From contig JBLWUQ010000008.1 of the NCBI GenBank assembly GCA_048268845.1, positions 1 to 64,000 of the forward strand: DNA of 64,000 nt. The letters are read 5' to 3'. The position numbers and the translations under genes are program-made. The notes under the pieces are model-generated. The model worked only from the letters and a program-made list of their open reading frames with translations, was not told the origin of the DNA and did not search any database. Source of the DNA: Muriiphilus sp048268845. GTDB lineage: Bacteria; Pseudomonadota; Alphaproteobacteria; Rhodobacterales; Rhodobacteraceae. Below, one piece after another: positions 34,532 through 44,026 of the stretch. Each line of letters begins with the position of its first letter. Positions within the stretch are counted from its first letter, which is position 1.

Positions 34532-35845
34532 ATGCCGACAGAAATCCTGATGCCCGCGCTCTCGCCGACGATGGAGGAGGGCACGCTTGCGAAATGGCTG
34601 GTCAAGGAAGGCGATACCGTCTCGGCCGGCGACCTGATCGCCGAGATCGAAACCGACAAGGCGACGATGGAATTCGAGGCCGTCGACGAAGGCACCATGG
34701 GCAAGATCCTCGTCGCCGAGGGCACCGAAGGGGTCAAGGTCAACACCCTCATCGCCGTGCTGCTCGAGGACGGTGAAAGCGCCGACGACATCAAGGCCGG
34801 CGCGTCCAGGTCCGAGGACAAGCCCGCCAAATCCGACGCGCCAAAATCCGAGGTCAAGGACGAGAAACCCGCTGACGCCGCCCCCGCCAGCAAGGCCCCC
34901 GCCGCAGCCGAGGCCGCCGATGGCAGCCGCATCTTCGCCTCGCCGCTGGCGCGCCGGATCGCCGCCGACAGGGGACTCGACCTCGCGCAGATCAAGGGCT
35001 CGGGTCCGAAAGGCCGCATCGTCAAGGCCGACGTCGAGGACGCCAAGCCCTCCGCCGCCGCCGCCAAAGCCGCAGCCGCAGCGCCTGCTGCCGCCGCCAC
35101 GGCCGCCCCGGCCGGGCCGTCGGCCGAGACCGTCATCAAGATGTATGCGGATCGCGATTTCGAGGAAATCAAGCTCGACGGGATGCGCCGGATCATCGCC
35201 GCGCGCCTGACCGAGGCCAAGCAGACGATCCCGCATTTCTACCTGCGCCGCGACATCCAGCTTGACGCGCTGATGGCCTTCCGCGCCCAGCTCAACAAGC
35301 AGCTCGAGCCGCGCGGCATCAAGCTGTCGGTCAACGACTTCATCATCAAGGCCTGCGCCAACGCGCTGCAACAGGTGCCCACCGCCAACGCCGTCTGGGC
35401 CGGCGACCGGATATTGCAGCTCAAACCCTCCGATGTCGCGGTCGCCGTGGCCATCGAAGGCGGGCTGTTCACCCCGGTCCTGAAGGACGCCGACACCAAG
35501 ACGCTGTCCACCCTCTCGGCCGAGATGAAGGACCTCGCCGCCCGCGCGCGCGAGCGCAAGCTCGCGCCGCACGAATACCAGGGCGGCAGCTTCGCGGTCT
35601 CCAACCTCGGGATGTTCGGCATCGACAACTTCGACGCCGTGATCAACCCGCCGCACGGCGCGATCCTCGCGGTCGGCGTGGGTGCGAAAAAGCCCGTGGT
35701 CAAGGAAGATGGCGAGCTGGGCATCGCCACGGTGATGAGCGTCACGCTCTCGGTCGACCACCGCGTCATCGACGGCGCCCTTGGTGCCGAGCTTCTGACC
35801 GCGATCAAGGACGGGCTGGAAAACCCGATGGCGCTTCTGGCCTGA
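34532..35845 (+). CDS. pdhC: Pyruvate dehydrogenase E2 component (dihydrolipoyl acetyltransferase)
   Basis: A 437-aa E2 core subunit. Order: lipoyl domain (1-80, Lys 43), Ala/Pro/Lys linker, peripheral-subunit-binding domain (about 130-167, FASPLARRIAADRGLDLAQI), second linker, catalytic acetyltransferase domain with active-site motif HRVIDGALGAELL near the end. It transfers acetyl from lipoyl to CoA. Only one lipoyl domain is present on E2; the second per complex is on PdhB. No E3 gene follows, so dihydrolipoamide dehydrogenase must be encoded elsewhere. A terminator follows. Confidence 0.96.
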   Translation: MPTEILMPALSPTMEEGTLAKWLVKEGDTVSAGDLIAEIETDKATMEFEAVDEGTMGKILVAEGTEGVKVNTLIAVLLEDGESADDIKAGASRSEDKPAKSDAPKSEVKDEKPADAAPASKAPAAAEAADGSRIFASPLARRIAADRGLDLAQIKGSGPKGRIVKADVEDAKPSAAAAKAAAAAPAAAATAAPAGPSAETVIKMYADRDFEEIKLDGMRRIIAARLTEAKQTIPHFYLRRDIQLDALMAFRAQLNKQLEPRGIKLSVNDFIIKACANALQQVPTANAVWAGDRILQLKPSDVAVAVAIEGGLFTPVLKDADTKTLSTLSAEMKDLAARARERKLAPHEYQGGSFAVSNLGMFGIDNFDAVINPPHGAILAVGVGAKKPVVKEDGELGIATVMSVTLSVDHRVIDGALGAELLTAIKDGLENPMALLA

Positions 35846-35865
35846 CCCGGCCCGATGGAAACAGC

Positions 35866-35894
35866 AAAGGCCCGGTCACGCGACCGGGCCTTTT
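35866..35894 (+). terminator. Intrinsic terminator of the pdh operon
   Basis: AAAGGCCCGGTC (35866-35877), loop ACGC, and GACCGGGCCTTT (35882-35893) form a perfect 12-bp stem ending in four T. The flanking A and T runs let it work for the convergent DUF3365 gene as well. Confidence 0.92.
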
Positions 35895-35912
35895 CCGTCT
35901 GAAACCAACAGC

Positions 35913-36494
35913 TTACTCGTCCAGAACCTTCGACAGAGTGAACACGCCGCGCATCTGCCCGACCGAGAAGCCGCGCGCCTCGTCGTCGGGGTAAAGCTGC
36001 GCCAGCGCGGCCACGACCTCGGGCGCCACGTTGTCGCCGCCATGGCAGTTGACGCAGAGATCTCCCGTGGGAATCGCCTTCACGATGTGAAACACCCGCT
36101 TGCCATCCTCCTCGACAATCGCCGCCGTCGACAGCGTCTCGGCCTTCTCGCCCGCCGCCTCGCGCGCGACGAAATCCGCGATCGCCGCGGCAGTAAACGC
36201 ATCGGGCGCGTTGTCGGGGTTGCGCAAGCGGTGGCTCGACCGCCCGACGCTCCAGCCCGAACTTTCCGACGACGCCGCCGCGATCTTCGGCGCCACGTCC
36301 TTGCAGACGGTAATGGCGTTGACCGGCCCACCGGCCTGAACCCCTGCCATCAACTCGGCCTTCAGCGTGTCGCCGAAGCTCGTCATCAGCCCCTTGGCCT
36401 CGTCCACCAGCGCCGTCATGTCCTCATCCGCCGCCCAAACCGGCGCGGCCAGTCCGGCGCATCCCAGCGCCACGACCATTGCAAATCGTCTCAT
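35913..36494 (-). CDS. DUF3365 c-type haem protein, periplasmic
   Basis: A 193-aa exported protein with signal peptide (MRRFAMVVALGCAGLAAPVWA). A single haem c site CVNCH is at residues 147-151. Segments NAITVCKDVAPKIAAASS and VGRSSHRLRNPDNAPDAF are diagnostic of DUF3365, a PAS-like haem family that includes cyanobacterial Tll0287. A redox or gas sensing role is inferred for the family; no partner is adjacent. Start at 36494 has a GGGAGA site. Confidence 0.87.
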   Translation of the reverse strand: MRRFAMVVALGCAGLAAPVWAADEDMTALVDEAKGLMTSFGDTLKAELMAGVQAGGPVNAITVCKDVAPKIAAASSESSGWSVGRSSHRLRNPDNAPDAFTAAAIADFVAREAAGEKAETLSTAAIVEEDGKRVFHIVKAIPTGDLCVNCHGGDNVAPEVVAALAQLYPDDEARGFSVGQMRGVFTLSKVLDE

Positions 36495-36622
36495 TCCCGA
36501 TCTCCCTGATGTTTCCGGGCATTCGCGCGCGGTTACATATTCGCATAGGATCATGCGTCAGACGAGTCTCCTGTTGCAGGGTTTCATCCCCCGGCACCGC
36601 TCCGCCGACCGGGCCAGCCGGT

Positions 36623-37438
36623 TCAGGTCGTGGTCTTGCCGCCGAGCAGCTGGTTCATCGTGACCGAGGGGTGATCGCACCCGGCCGTGCCCACGACCTT
36701 CGCAGGCACGCCCGCCACCGTCACCGCCGGCGGCACATCCTCGAGCACCACCGAACCCGCCGCGATCCGCGAACAGCAGCCCACGGAAATATTGCCCAGA
36801 ACACTGGCCCCGGCCCCGATCAGCACCTCGTCGCCGATCTTCGGATGCCGGTCCTCCTTCTCCTTGCCGGTGCCGCCCAGCGTCACCGAATGCAGCATCG
36901 AGACATTGTCGCCGACCACGGCAGTCTCGCCGATCACGATGGAATGGGCGTGGTCGATCATGATCCCCTTGCCGATCCGCGCCGCCGGGTGGATGTCGAC
37001 GCCGTAAACCTCGCTTGAGCGCATCTGCAGGAAATAGGCCAGATCGCGCCGGCCCTGCCGCCACAGCCAATGCGCGACGCGGTAGGCCTGCATCGCCTGA
37101 AAGCCCTTGAAATAGAGGATCGGCTGCAACAGCCGGTGCGTCGCGGGATCACGTTCCAGCACCGCCACCAGATCGGCCCGCGCCGCCTCGACCAGCGCCG
37201 GCTCCGCCACGAAAGCCTCGTCCGCGACCTCGCGCAGCACCAGCATCGACATCTCGTTGGAGCTCAGCTTGGCCGAAATCCGGTAGCTCAGCGCCTTTTG
37301 CAGCGTCGCGTGATGCAGGACGCAGGCATGGATCAAGCCGCCCATCACCGGCTCATCCGCCACTGCCTGCCGGGCTTCGCGGCCGATGCGGTCCCAGACC
37401 GGATCGAGGGCAATCGGTTTCGTGCGGGTCTCGGCCAT
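36623..37438 (-). CDS. cysE: Serine O-acetyltransferase
   Basis: A 271-aa cysteine biosynthesis enzyme that makes O-acetylserine from serine and acetyl-CoA. The N-terminal helical domain (VWDRIGREARQAVADEP) is followed by the left-handed beta-helix with hexapeptide repeats; DIHPAARIGKGIMIDHAHSI and GETAVVGDNVSMLHSVTLGGTGKE are the conserved active-site region. GAGGAGG precedes the ATG at 37438. It stands alone between DUF3365 and the divergent zinc finger gene. Confidence 0.95.
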   Translation of the reverse strand: MAETRTKPIALDPVWDRIGREARQAVADEPVMGGLIHACVLHHATLQKALSYRISAKLSSNEMSMLVLREVADEAFVAEPALVEAARADLVAVLERDPATHRLLQPILYFKGFQAMQAYRVAHWLWRQGRRDLAYFLQMRSSEVYGVDIHPAARIGKGIMIDHAHSIVIGETAVVGDNVSMLHSVTLGGTGKEKEDRHPKIGDEVLIGAGASVLGNISVGCCSRIAAGSVVLEDVPPAVTVAGVPAKVVGTAGCDHPSVTMNQLLGGKTTT

Positions 37439-37527
37439 GGTGGCGGCCTCCTCGTGATTTGCCCAAATCATATACGACGGATATGGTCGGGTTTCCAAGA
37501 GACAAACACGTGAGGCCGGATTTCGCC

Positions 37528-37866
37528 ATGACCGAGGCCGACATCGCCCGCGCCCGCGCGCTCCTGACCGAGGAACTCGCCCGGCTCGACGCCGAGGACG
37601 CGCTTGGCGCCGAGGGGCAGAAAGTGGTCACGCTCGACCAGCAATCGGTCGGCCGTCTCAGCCGGATGGACGCGCTCCAGGGTCAGGCCATGGCGCAGGC
37701 CACCAGCGCCCGCCGCACCATGCGCCGCGCCCGCATCATCGCCGCCCTCGCCCGAATCGACGCAGGCGCGTTCGGCACCTGCACCGAATGTGGCGAGGAC
37801 ATCGCCATGAAACGCCTCGCCCTCGACCCAACCACCCCCACCTGCATCACCTGCGCCAGCACCTGA
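37528..37866 (+). CDS. DksA/TraR-type C4 zinc finger protein
   Basis: A 112-aa protein with an N-terminal helical region and a C-terminal C4 zinc finger (Cys 85, 88, 106, 109; CTECG...CITC). It resembles short TraR/YbiI-like members of the DksA family, which bind RNA polymerase through its secondary channel. The LDQQSVGRLSRMDALQGQAMA segment is typical of this proteobacterial subgroup. Start at 37528 is chosen by family length; an ATG at 37483 is also open. It converges with the GTA-linked DUF7742-type gene, with six bases between. Confidence 0.85.
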   Translation: MTEADIARARALLTEELARLDAEDALGAEGQKVVTLDQQSVGRLSRMDALQGQAMAQATSARRTMRRARIIAALARIDAGAFGTCTECGEDIAMKRLALDPTTPTCITCAST

Positions 37867-37872
37867 CTCACG

Positions 37873-38148
37873 TTACCGCCGCGCCAGAACCTCAAACACC
37901 AGCGCCAGACAGGCGGCATAGTCCCGGTCGTCGAGGAACGGCTCGGCCGCCCGCGTCCGGCCCATCGCCGCCGACATCAGGCTGCCCGTGCCCCAGACCG
38001 GATGCGCGCGCCCGGTCGCGCGCCGGTGCCGGTCGGCGGCCTCCGCCTCGCCCAGCATCCGCGCCAGAAGGCGCGCCCGCCCCGCCTCGGGCACCGCCAG
38101 CAGCGCACAGCCCGCCGCCACCACGTCGCCATGCAGGACCGGACGCAT
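37873..38148 (-). CDS. Small GTA-linked protein (DUF7742-type)
   Basis: A 91-aa protein that follows g15 with an ATGA overlap, as in many Rhodobacterales GTA clusters. Sequence features: MRPVLHGDVVAAGCALLAVP, a basic GEAEAADRHRRATGRAHPVWG segment and an acidic-aromatic tail. No catalytic motif is seen. Its function is unknown; position implies co-expression with the tail genes. Confidence 0.75.
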   Translation of the reverse strand: MRPVLHGDVVAAGCALLAVPEAGRARLLARMLGEAEAADRHRRATGRAHPVWGTGSLMSAAMGRTRAAEPFLDDRDYAACLALVFEVLARR

Positions 38149-41100
38149 CACAGGCCCAGCCAGCGAAACGGCCCCGGCCCGAACCGCGCCGAAACCTGCG
38201 CCACGCCCACCGCCTCGGCCGGGCCGTCCGCAGCGCGCATCGCCGCCTTGTAGCGCCAGCCCGGCGCGGTCACGCTCACCTCGCGGATCGTAGCGCCGCC
38301 CGCCGCCACCCGCACCAGATAGCGCTCCTCCTCCTCGCCCAGCGGCACCTCGCCCGCCTGCCAGCCATCGCCGTCGATCCGCGTGCGCCGCACCCAGTTG
38401 ACCGCCAGATCGCCGCCCGCAGGCAGCGCGCGCAGATGCACCGGCGCTAGCGGCCGCAACCCGATCCCGGCAAACGCCCGCACCTCGTGGCGCCAGGTGG
38501 CATCGTCCATCGGGCGCAGCGCCGGGCCGATGCGGAAATGCCGCTCGAGCCCGCGCGCCGCCGCCGGCAGGTCGATCTGCCCCACCTGCCCGTCCAGCAT
38601 GACCACGACCGACCCGACCGGCCAGACCTCGGGCATCACCGCGTCGCTTCCCGCCTGCCCGCGCAACCGTCCGGTGATCTCCCAGGTGTCGGGCGCCACA
38701 AGCTCGGCCCCGGTGAACTGGAACAGCTCCCAGTTTTCCGTGCCGCCGTCCCCGATCGCCGCCAGGTTGACGCCGTTCAGCACCGCCGACAGCGGCGCGG
38801 ACGCCAGCGTGCCGCTGGTCATCTTCAGCCGCAGCGCCGGCCCCCGGTCGATCACCCCGGCCCGCGCGCGGGCCAGCGGCGTCTCGGTCTCGCCCACCCA
38901 AGCGGGCGCCGTCACGATCCGGTCGAGCGCATAGCCGCTGTCCGCCGCCGACCCGTAGACCGCGACCGAACCGGGCCAGGGCTTCGCCGTCACCGCCAGA
39001 TGCGGCGCATGCGGCACCTCGTCGCCCGTGATCAGCGGCAGGTCGAGAAACAGGGGCAGCACCGGCACCGGCGGCACATGCCGGCGCGGCCGCACGCCCA
39101 GGTCCAGCGTGTCCGACGGCTCGTAGATGCGCGGCTCGACCCGCACCGCATCGACGATCTGAACGCCCGCCTCCTCGACATGGTCGATGCGAAACACCCC
39201 CGGCCCGTTCGGCAGGTCGAGCCGCACCACATCGCCCGCCCCGGCCCCAAGGCCCGAGGGCGGCAGCGCGAATCGCGCCCGGTCGCGCGCCACCCGCGCC
39301 TCGGCCAGCCAGCGCTCGCAGATCATCCGGCCCTCGCCCTGCGTCAGCACCAGCGGCAATTCCGTCGCCGCCACCGCCTCGGAGGCGTCGTCGGGAAACA
39401 CCGCCTCGGCGGCGCGGGTCTCATAGCCGCCATCGGCCTCGACGAAACTCAGCCGAACCCGCCCCGCCATCTCGGCCTCGGGCGCCCGGATCAGCTCCAC
39501 CGTGCCGCCGATTTCATCCGTGATCGCAAGGGCTTCGCCCTCGATCACCCGGTCGGTCCGGCCATCGCGCGAGAAAAAGCGCAACACGCCCTCACGCTCC
39601 ACCGCCTCGATGCCGTAGGCCAGCATCAGGGGCTGCAACGCCGCGCGCGCGCTGCTGGTCTCACTCACCGCATAGCCGCGCACCAGCCCCGCAAGCCCGC
39701 CGGTATCGACCTCGTCAACCCCTGCCCGCGCGCAGATCTCGCGCACCACCGAGGCCAACGAGCGGTTTCCGGCCCGCCCGTTCAGCCAATGGCCGCGCGC
39801 ATGGTTCACGCCGTCCGACCACAGTTCCGTATCGCCCGGAAACCACGGGAACGGCCGCGCATCCCAAGCCCAGACATGCGCGCGCGACATGTCGAGCATG
39901 GTGACGCCGCTGGTGGCGTCGGTCGGGTTGTTGGCCGGGTCCGACCAGAATCCCATCATGGCACGCAAGTATTGCATTTGTATGAAGTCGTCCCGCCGCC
40001 CGTCGGAATATTTCGGCAAGCCGCTTTCCGAGCTTTTCGGGTCGAGAAACCGATTGGGCTGGTTGGTGCCCTTGTCGAGCGCCGCACAGCCCAGTTCGGT
40101 GAACCAGACCGGTTTCGACCCCGGCACCCAATCGGTCGGACTGGCCTGTCGCACGCCGCCGATCCGCTCGTGATGCGCGTTCCGCCACCAGTTCGGGATG
40201 TCCTTGAAGCGGAAGACCCAGGGCTCGCCATGCGCGCCATCGGTGATCGGCGTGCGGATCTGGGCCGCCTCGGCCTCGGGCGCGTGGTAATACCAGTCGT
40301 AGCCCTCACCACCCAGTATGTTCGATTTCAGATAGTTCTCTTGCCATATTTCAGCATTTTCAGCATCCAGATGTTCGAATTCTGCACGCCAATCCGATAG
40401 CGGCATGTAGTTGTCGATGCCAACAAAGTCGATGTCCGGATCGCTCCACAGCGCATCGAGGTAGAAGAACACGTCGCCCGAACCATCCTGTGGATGATAG
40501 CCGAAATATTCCGTCCAGTCAGCGGCATAGGACAGTTTCACCGCCGCCCCCAGCACCGCGCGCAGGTCGCGCGCCAGCGCCACCAGCGCCGCGACCGCCG
40601 GGAATGTCCCGCCAGCCCCCCGGATCTGCGTCAGCCCGCGAAGCTCCGAGCCGATCAGGAAGGCATCGACCCCACCCGCCAGCGCACAGAGATGCGCATA
40701 ATGCAGGATGAAGCGGCGATAGGACCATTCCGCCGGTCCGGTATACTTCACCTTGCCCCCCGCCACGCTGAAATGGCTGCGCTGGGCGGTGCCGAAAAAC
40801 GCCGCCACCTCGGCCTCCGCCGCCGCAGTGCCATCGGGCGAGCCATCCCGCCCCGACGCCACCGACAACGTGATCCGCCCGCGCCATGGCAACACAGGCT
40901 GGTCGTTCGCCCCGGTCCACGGATCTTCCAGCCCGTTGCCAACGCCCTGATCCATAAGGATAAACGGATAGAACGTCACCGCCTTGCCGGCATCCCGCAG
41001 CGCCTTGATCGCCTCGATCACCGAGCCATCGGCGGGCGTTCCGCCATAGACCGGCCGCCCCTGATCCTTTGGCACCAGTGCGGCCTGCGCCCGCGTCACA

Positions 41101-42050
41101 CCACCGGCGCGCCAGGGCATTTCCTGCGCCTCCTGGTCGTGCTTCTCGACCTTGGGCCGCACCTTGCAAGAGCCGCAGCGCAGATCGCCGCCGAACCACG
41201 ACACCACCAGCGAGGCGGCGCCGCAATTGGGCAATTCCTCGTCCAGCATCGCCAGCGAGGCGGAAAAGTCGCTCATCCCCAAGGGCGTGTTCTCGTTGAC
41301 CGGCACGGCCTCGCCCAGCCGCGCGCCGTAGTGCACGCTCGTGGTCGCCAGCGCATATTCGCCCGACCCCGGCACGATCGCCACCGCCCGCACGCCGCGC
41401 GCGATCTCGGCCTCGCCGGGCTGTTCCGGGCGGAACACCTCGAAATTCAGCATCGGCACGCGGTTGCCGAAGGCGGTCAGGTCGAGATCCTCGATCACCA
41501 CATAGGCGATGCCGCGATAGGCCGGGACCATGCCCGCGCCCTCGACAGCCTCGATCCTCGGGTCGGGCAACTGGTCCTCGGAGCCGGGGTAAACCCGCAT
41601 CGTCAGGCTGCCCGGCGCGATCTCCTGCCCGTCGGCCCAGATCCGGCCGACGCGGGTGATCTCGCCCTCGCAGAGCGCGACGGCGAGGCTGACGGAATAG
41701 CTGAACTCGCTGGTTTTCGGCCCCGAAAGCACGCCCTTGCCCGCGCCGCCGCTGCCCGCGCTCGACACGTGTTCCTGCACCGGCGAGGCCCAGATCACCT
41801 GCCCGCCCAGCCGCATCCGGCCGAACAGCCGCGTCACCGCCGCGCCCTCGGACGCGCCGGTCAGCCGAAAGCGGTCGACCCTGCCGTGCTCGACCGGCTC
41901 CGAGCCTGCGCCCAGGATCATCTGGTCGACCGCACGGCCCGCCACCGCCCCGACCGCGCGGCCGATCACCACCGAGGACAGGCCTAACAGACCGCCGCCC
42001 AGGGACGCGCCAGCCGCCGCCCCCAGAGCCGAAAGAACGAGTGTCGCCAT
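38148..42050 (-). CDS. g15: GTA tail megatron/host specificity protein (gp15)
   Basis: A 1300-aa baseplate protein. The N-terminal Gly/Ala-rich hydrophobic stretch, the hub-like DRFRLTGASEGAAVTRLFGRMRLGGQVIW segment, and the GTA TIM-barrel-like domain (about residues 430-720, including YFGYHPQDGSGDVFFYLDALW and GIDNYMPLSDW) match RcGTA g15. The C-terminal part is beta-rich and should reach the cell surface receptor. The frame is open throughout. A patch of about 37 percent GC (40321-40380) inside the TIM barrel is out of keeping with the rest. Its start is three bases behind the g14 stop. Confidence 0.93.
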   Translation of the reverse strand: MATLVLSALGAAAGASLGGGLLGLSSVVIGRAVGAVAGRAVDQMILGAGSEPVEHGRVDRFRLTGASEGAAVTRLFGRMRLGGQVIWASPVQEHVSSAGSGGAGKGVLSGPKTSEFSYSVSLAVALCEGEITRVGRIWADGQEIAPGSLTMRVYPGSEDQLPDPRIEAVEGAGMVPAYRGIAYVVIEDLDLTAFGNRVPMLNFEVFRPEQPGEAEIARGVRAVAIVPGSGEYALATTSVHYGARLGEAVPVNENTPLGMSDFSASLAMLDEELPNCGAASLVVSWFGGDLRCGSCKVRPKVEKHDQEAQEMPWRAGGVTRAQAALVPKDQGRPVYGGTPADGSVIEAIKALRDAGKAVTFYPFILMDQGVGNGLEDPWTGANDQPVLPWRGRITLSVASGRDGSPDGTAAAEAEVAAFFGTAQRSHFSVAGGKVKYTGPAEWSYRRFILHYAHLCALAGGVDAFLIGSELRGLTQIRGAGGTFPAVAALVALARDLRAVLGAAVKLSYAADWTEYFGYHPQDGSGDVFFYLDALWSDPDIDFVGIDNYMPLSDWRAEFEHLDAENAEIWQENYLKSNILGGEGYDWYYHAPEAEAAQIRTPITDGAHGEPWVFRFKDIPNWWRNAHHERIGGVRQASPTDWVPGSKPVWFTELGCAALDKGTNQPNRFLDPKSSESGLPKYSDGRRDDFIQMQYLRAMMGFWSDPANNPTDATSGVTMLDMSRAHVWAWDARPFPWFPGDTELWSDGVNHARGHWLNGRAGNRSLASVVREICARAGVDEVDTGGLAGLVRGYAVSETSSARAALQPLMLAYGIEAVEREGVLRFFSRDGRTDRVIEGEALAITDEIGGTVELIRAPEAEMAGRVRLSFVEADGGYETRAAEAVFPDDASEAVAATELPLVLTQGEGRMICERWLAEARVARDRARFALPPSGLGAGAGDVVRLDLPNGPGVFRIDHVEEAGVQIVDAVRVEPRIYEPSDTLDLGVRPRRHVPPVPVLPLFLDLPLITGDEVPHAPHLAVTAKPWPGSVAVYGSAADSGYALDRIVTAPAWVGETETPLARARAGVIDRGPALRLKMTSGTLASAPLSAVLNGVNLAAIGDGGTENWELFQFTGAELVAPDTWEITGRLRGQAGSDAVMPEVWPVGSVVVMLDGQVGQIDLPAAARGLERHFRIGPALRPMDDATWRHEVRAFAGIGLRPLAPVHLRALPAGGDLAVNWVRRTRIDGDGWQAGEVPLGEEEERYLVRVAAGGATIREVSVTAPGWRYKAAMRAADGPAEAVGVAQVSARFGPGPFRWLGL

Positions 42051-42053
42051 GAC

Positions 42054-42476
42054 CTACCCCTTTGCCGGAAAACGGAAATAACCCACAACGCGGCGCTGCC
42101 ACGGCGGGGTGAACGGGCTTTCGACAACGCCGTGACCCGAATAGGCGTGGATGAAGCTGGGCCGCTCGCCGGCCAGCACGCCAAGGTGTTTCGCCACCGC
42201 GCCGCGCCGCATCCGAAACAGGATCACGTCGCCCGGTTCGGGCGCGTCGACCGGGATCAGCAAGGCCGCCGCCCCGCGCATCAGCGCCTCGTCGCCAGAC
42301 GCCTCGCACCAGTCGGGCGTGTAGGCGGGCACCGCGATGGGCTCGCCGCCGATCACCTCGCGCCAGATGCCCCGGATCAGGCCAAGGCAATCGGCCCCGG
42401 CGCCCTTGCACGACGCCTGATGCACGTAGGGCGTGCCGATCCAGCCGCGCGCGGCGGTGACGATCGCGGCCCTCAT
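42054..42476 (-). CDS. g14: GTA NlpC/P60 peptidase (gp14)
   Basis: A 140-aa NlpC/P60-fold cell wall peptidase carried in the GTA tail. The catalytic Cys is in GADCLGL (Cys 30) and His in AVAKHLGVL (His 97). In RcGTA this protein opens the peptidoglycan of the recipient for DNA entry. The ATG overlaps the g13 stop (ATGA). Confidence 0.93.
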   Translation of the reverse strand: MRAAIVTAARGWIGTPYVHQASCKGAGADCLGLIRGIWREVIGGEPIAVPAYTPDWCEASGDEALMRGAAALLIPVDAPEPGDVILFRMRRGAVAKHLGVLAGERPSFIHAYSGHGVVESPFTPPWQRRVVGYFRFPAKG

Positions 42477-43348
42477 TTGCCGCCCGCCGCGCTCTGCGCC
42501 CCGACCGGCACCGACAGCATCCGGTCCTCGCCGGGAATGTCGGGGAAGCCGCGATAATTCAGCATGTTGTCGAACTTGAGCTGGCAGGTCCGGGCACGCT
42601 TGTCACAGCCCGCCTCAACCCGAACCCGGTCGCCCGGCGCAATCGCCGCGCGCAGCGATTGCCACAATTCGACACCGCGGACCGCCGCCTCGGGCCGGTC
42701 GTTCTTGATGACGCCGATCAGCCCGGCGGCAGCGCCCGACAGCACGCTGAGCCGCCCGCGCTCGAACCAGCGGTCGTCGAACCCCTGCAGCCCGGACAGC
42801 GTGAACAGCTTCTGCTCCTCGGCGGTCTCGACCACTCCCTCGCCGGAAAACCCCGGCCCCGACAGATCGACCCGGCAATCGCCGTCGCCCAGCACCGCCG
42901 AGCAGGCGGTCTGATAGGCGCGGCCGACGGGGCGGTTGAGCCGCTCGGCCAGCCCCAGAAGCTCGGCGCGAAAGCCGCCGGCGGCGCGGGTGATCTCGCC
43001 CAGGTTGCCGCGAAACTGCATCAGGCGCTGCTCGGGCGCTGCCCAGTTGACCAGCCAGGCCTCGATGCGCGCGCCGTCATAGCGCCCGGCGGCGATGTCG
43101 GCCTCGGTCACGGCCACATCCGACAGCGCCCCCAGCGCCTCGGTGTTGTCGACCGACAGCCCGGTGGTCTGCGCCAGGGCCCGCGCCGTGAGCCCGGTAT
43201 CGGCCTTGAACGTCACCCCCGCGAAGGTGATGTCGCGGTCGTGGTCGGTGAAGCCCAGCACCAGCCCGTCGCGCCGCGAAAGCCGCCAGCAGCGCGCCAG
43301 CGTCGTGAGCCCAGTCGACAGATGCGCCTGAAAATCCTCGCCCAGCAT
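42473..43348 (-). CDS. g13: GTA baseplate hub protein (gp13, DUF2163)
   Basis: A 291-aa DUF2163 protein. Typical stretches: HLSTGLTTLARCWRLSRRDGLVLGFTDHDRDI at the N-terminus and a Cys-containing region CDKRARTCQLKFDNMLNYRGFPDIPGED near the C-terminus, which in RcGTA forms an iron-sulfur-like cluster site in the hub. ATG overlaps the g12 stop. Confidence 0.93.
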   Translation of the reverse strand: MLGEDFQAHLSTGLTTLARCWRLSRRDGLVLGFTDHDRDITFAGVTFKADTGLTARALAQTTGLSVDNTEALGALSDVAVTEADIAAGRYDGARIEAWLVNWAAPEQRLMQFRGNLGEITRAAGGFRAELLGLAERLNRPVGRAYQTACSAVLGDGDCRVDLSGPGFSGEGVVETAEEQKLFTLSGLQGFDDRWFERGRLSVLSGAAAGLIGVIKNDRPEAAVRGVELWQSLRAAIAPGDRVRVEAGCDKRARTCQLKFDNMLNYRGFPDIPGEDRMLSVPVGAQSAAGGK

Positions 43349-43980
43349 CAGACCCTTACCTCCACCACCGGCACGTTGGGCACGTCGCCCGCCTGGAACG
43401 AGGCCACCGAGGTCTGGATCCGGTCGGTGTCGAACCGCACCGGCACGTCGAATTCAAAGCCCGCGGTGATCTCGGCGCCCTCGGCCGGTGCGGCGTCAAA
43501 GGTGATGATGCCAGTGGTCAGCTCGATCGAGTAATGCACGGTTTCGACCTGCGGATCGCCCTGCAGCCCGATCAGCACACTGCCCGCCACCGGTTTGACG
43601 ATCGGGCGCACATAGCTGTAGTCGCCCGAGCGATAGGTCTTGGTCAGCGCGAAATCGCGCCTCACCCCGTCGCCCCAGCCAATCAACTGGTCGTCGAACG
43701 CCGCTGCCGCCGAGGGCAGGCCGGACTTGTGGTCCGACCAGTCCTTCCAGCGAAACCCGAACAACTGCCCGCGCCGCGCCTCGAAGAACGCGATCAGCGT
43801 TTCCACATCGTCAAGCGAGCGCATCCCGACCCCAGCATCATAGCGGCGGCGCGAATGTGCCCAGGGGGTGTTGCGCTCCTCGAACCCGTTGGCCAGCGTC
43901 ACCACCTCGGTGCGCCGCTCCGGCCCCCCGACCGAGCCGAAGCTCAGCGTCGGCGGAAATCGAACCTCGTGGAAATTCAT
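43348..43980 (-). CDS. g12: GTA distal tail protein (gp12, DUF2460)
   Basis: A 210-aa DUF2460/TIGR02217 protein. MNFHEVRFPPTLSFGSVGGPERRTEVVTLANG and WKDWSDHK are characteristic. In the RcGTA particle it forms the distal tail ring. A 103-bp gap with a dispersed repeat separates it from g11; elsewhere in this half the genes overlap. Confidence 0.93.
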   Translation of the reverse strand: MNFHEVRFPPTLSFGSVGGPERRTEVVTLANGFEERNTPWAHSRRRYDAGVGMRSLDDVETLIAFFEARRGQLFGFRWKDWSDHKSGLPSAAAAFDDQLIGWGDGVRRDFALTKTYRSGDYSYVRPIVKPVAGSVLIGLQGDPQVETVHYSIELTTGIITFDAAPAEGAEITAGFEFDVPVRFDTDRIQTSVASFQAGDVPNVPVVEVRV

Positions 43981-44026
43981 GAGCTTACCCTTTCTCGGTC
44001 AGTGACGCCACGGCGCCGCGCCTGTC

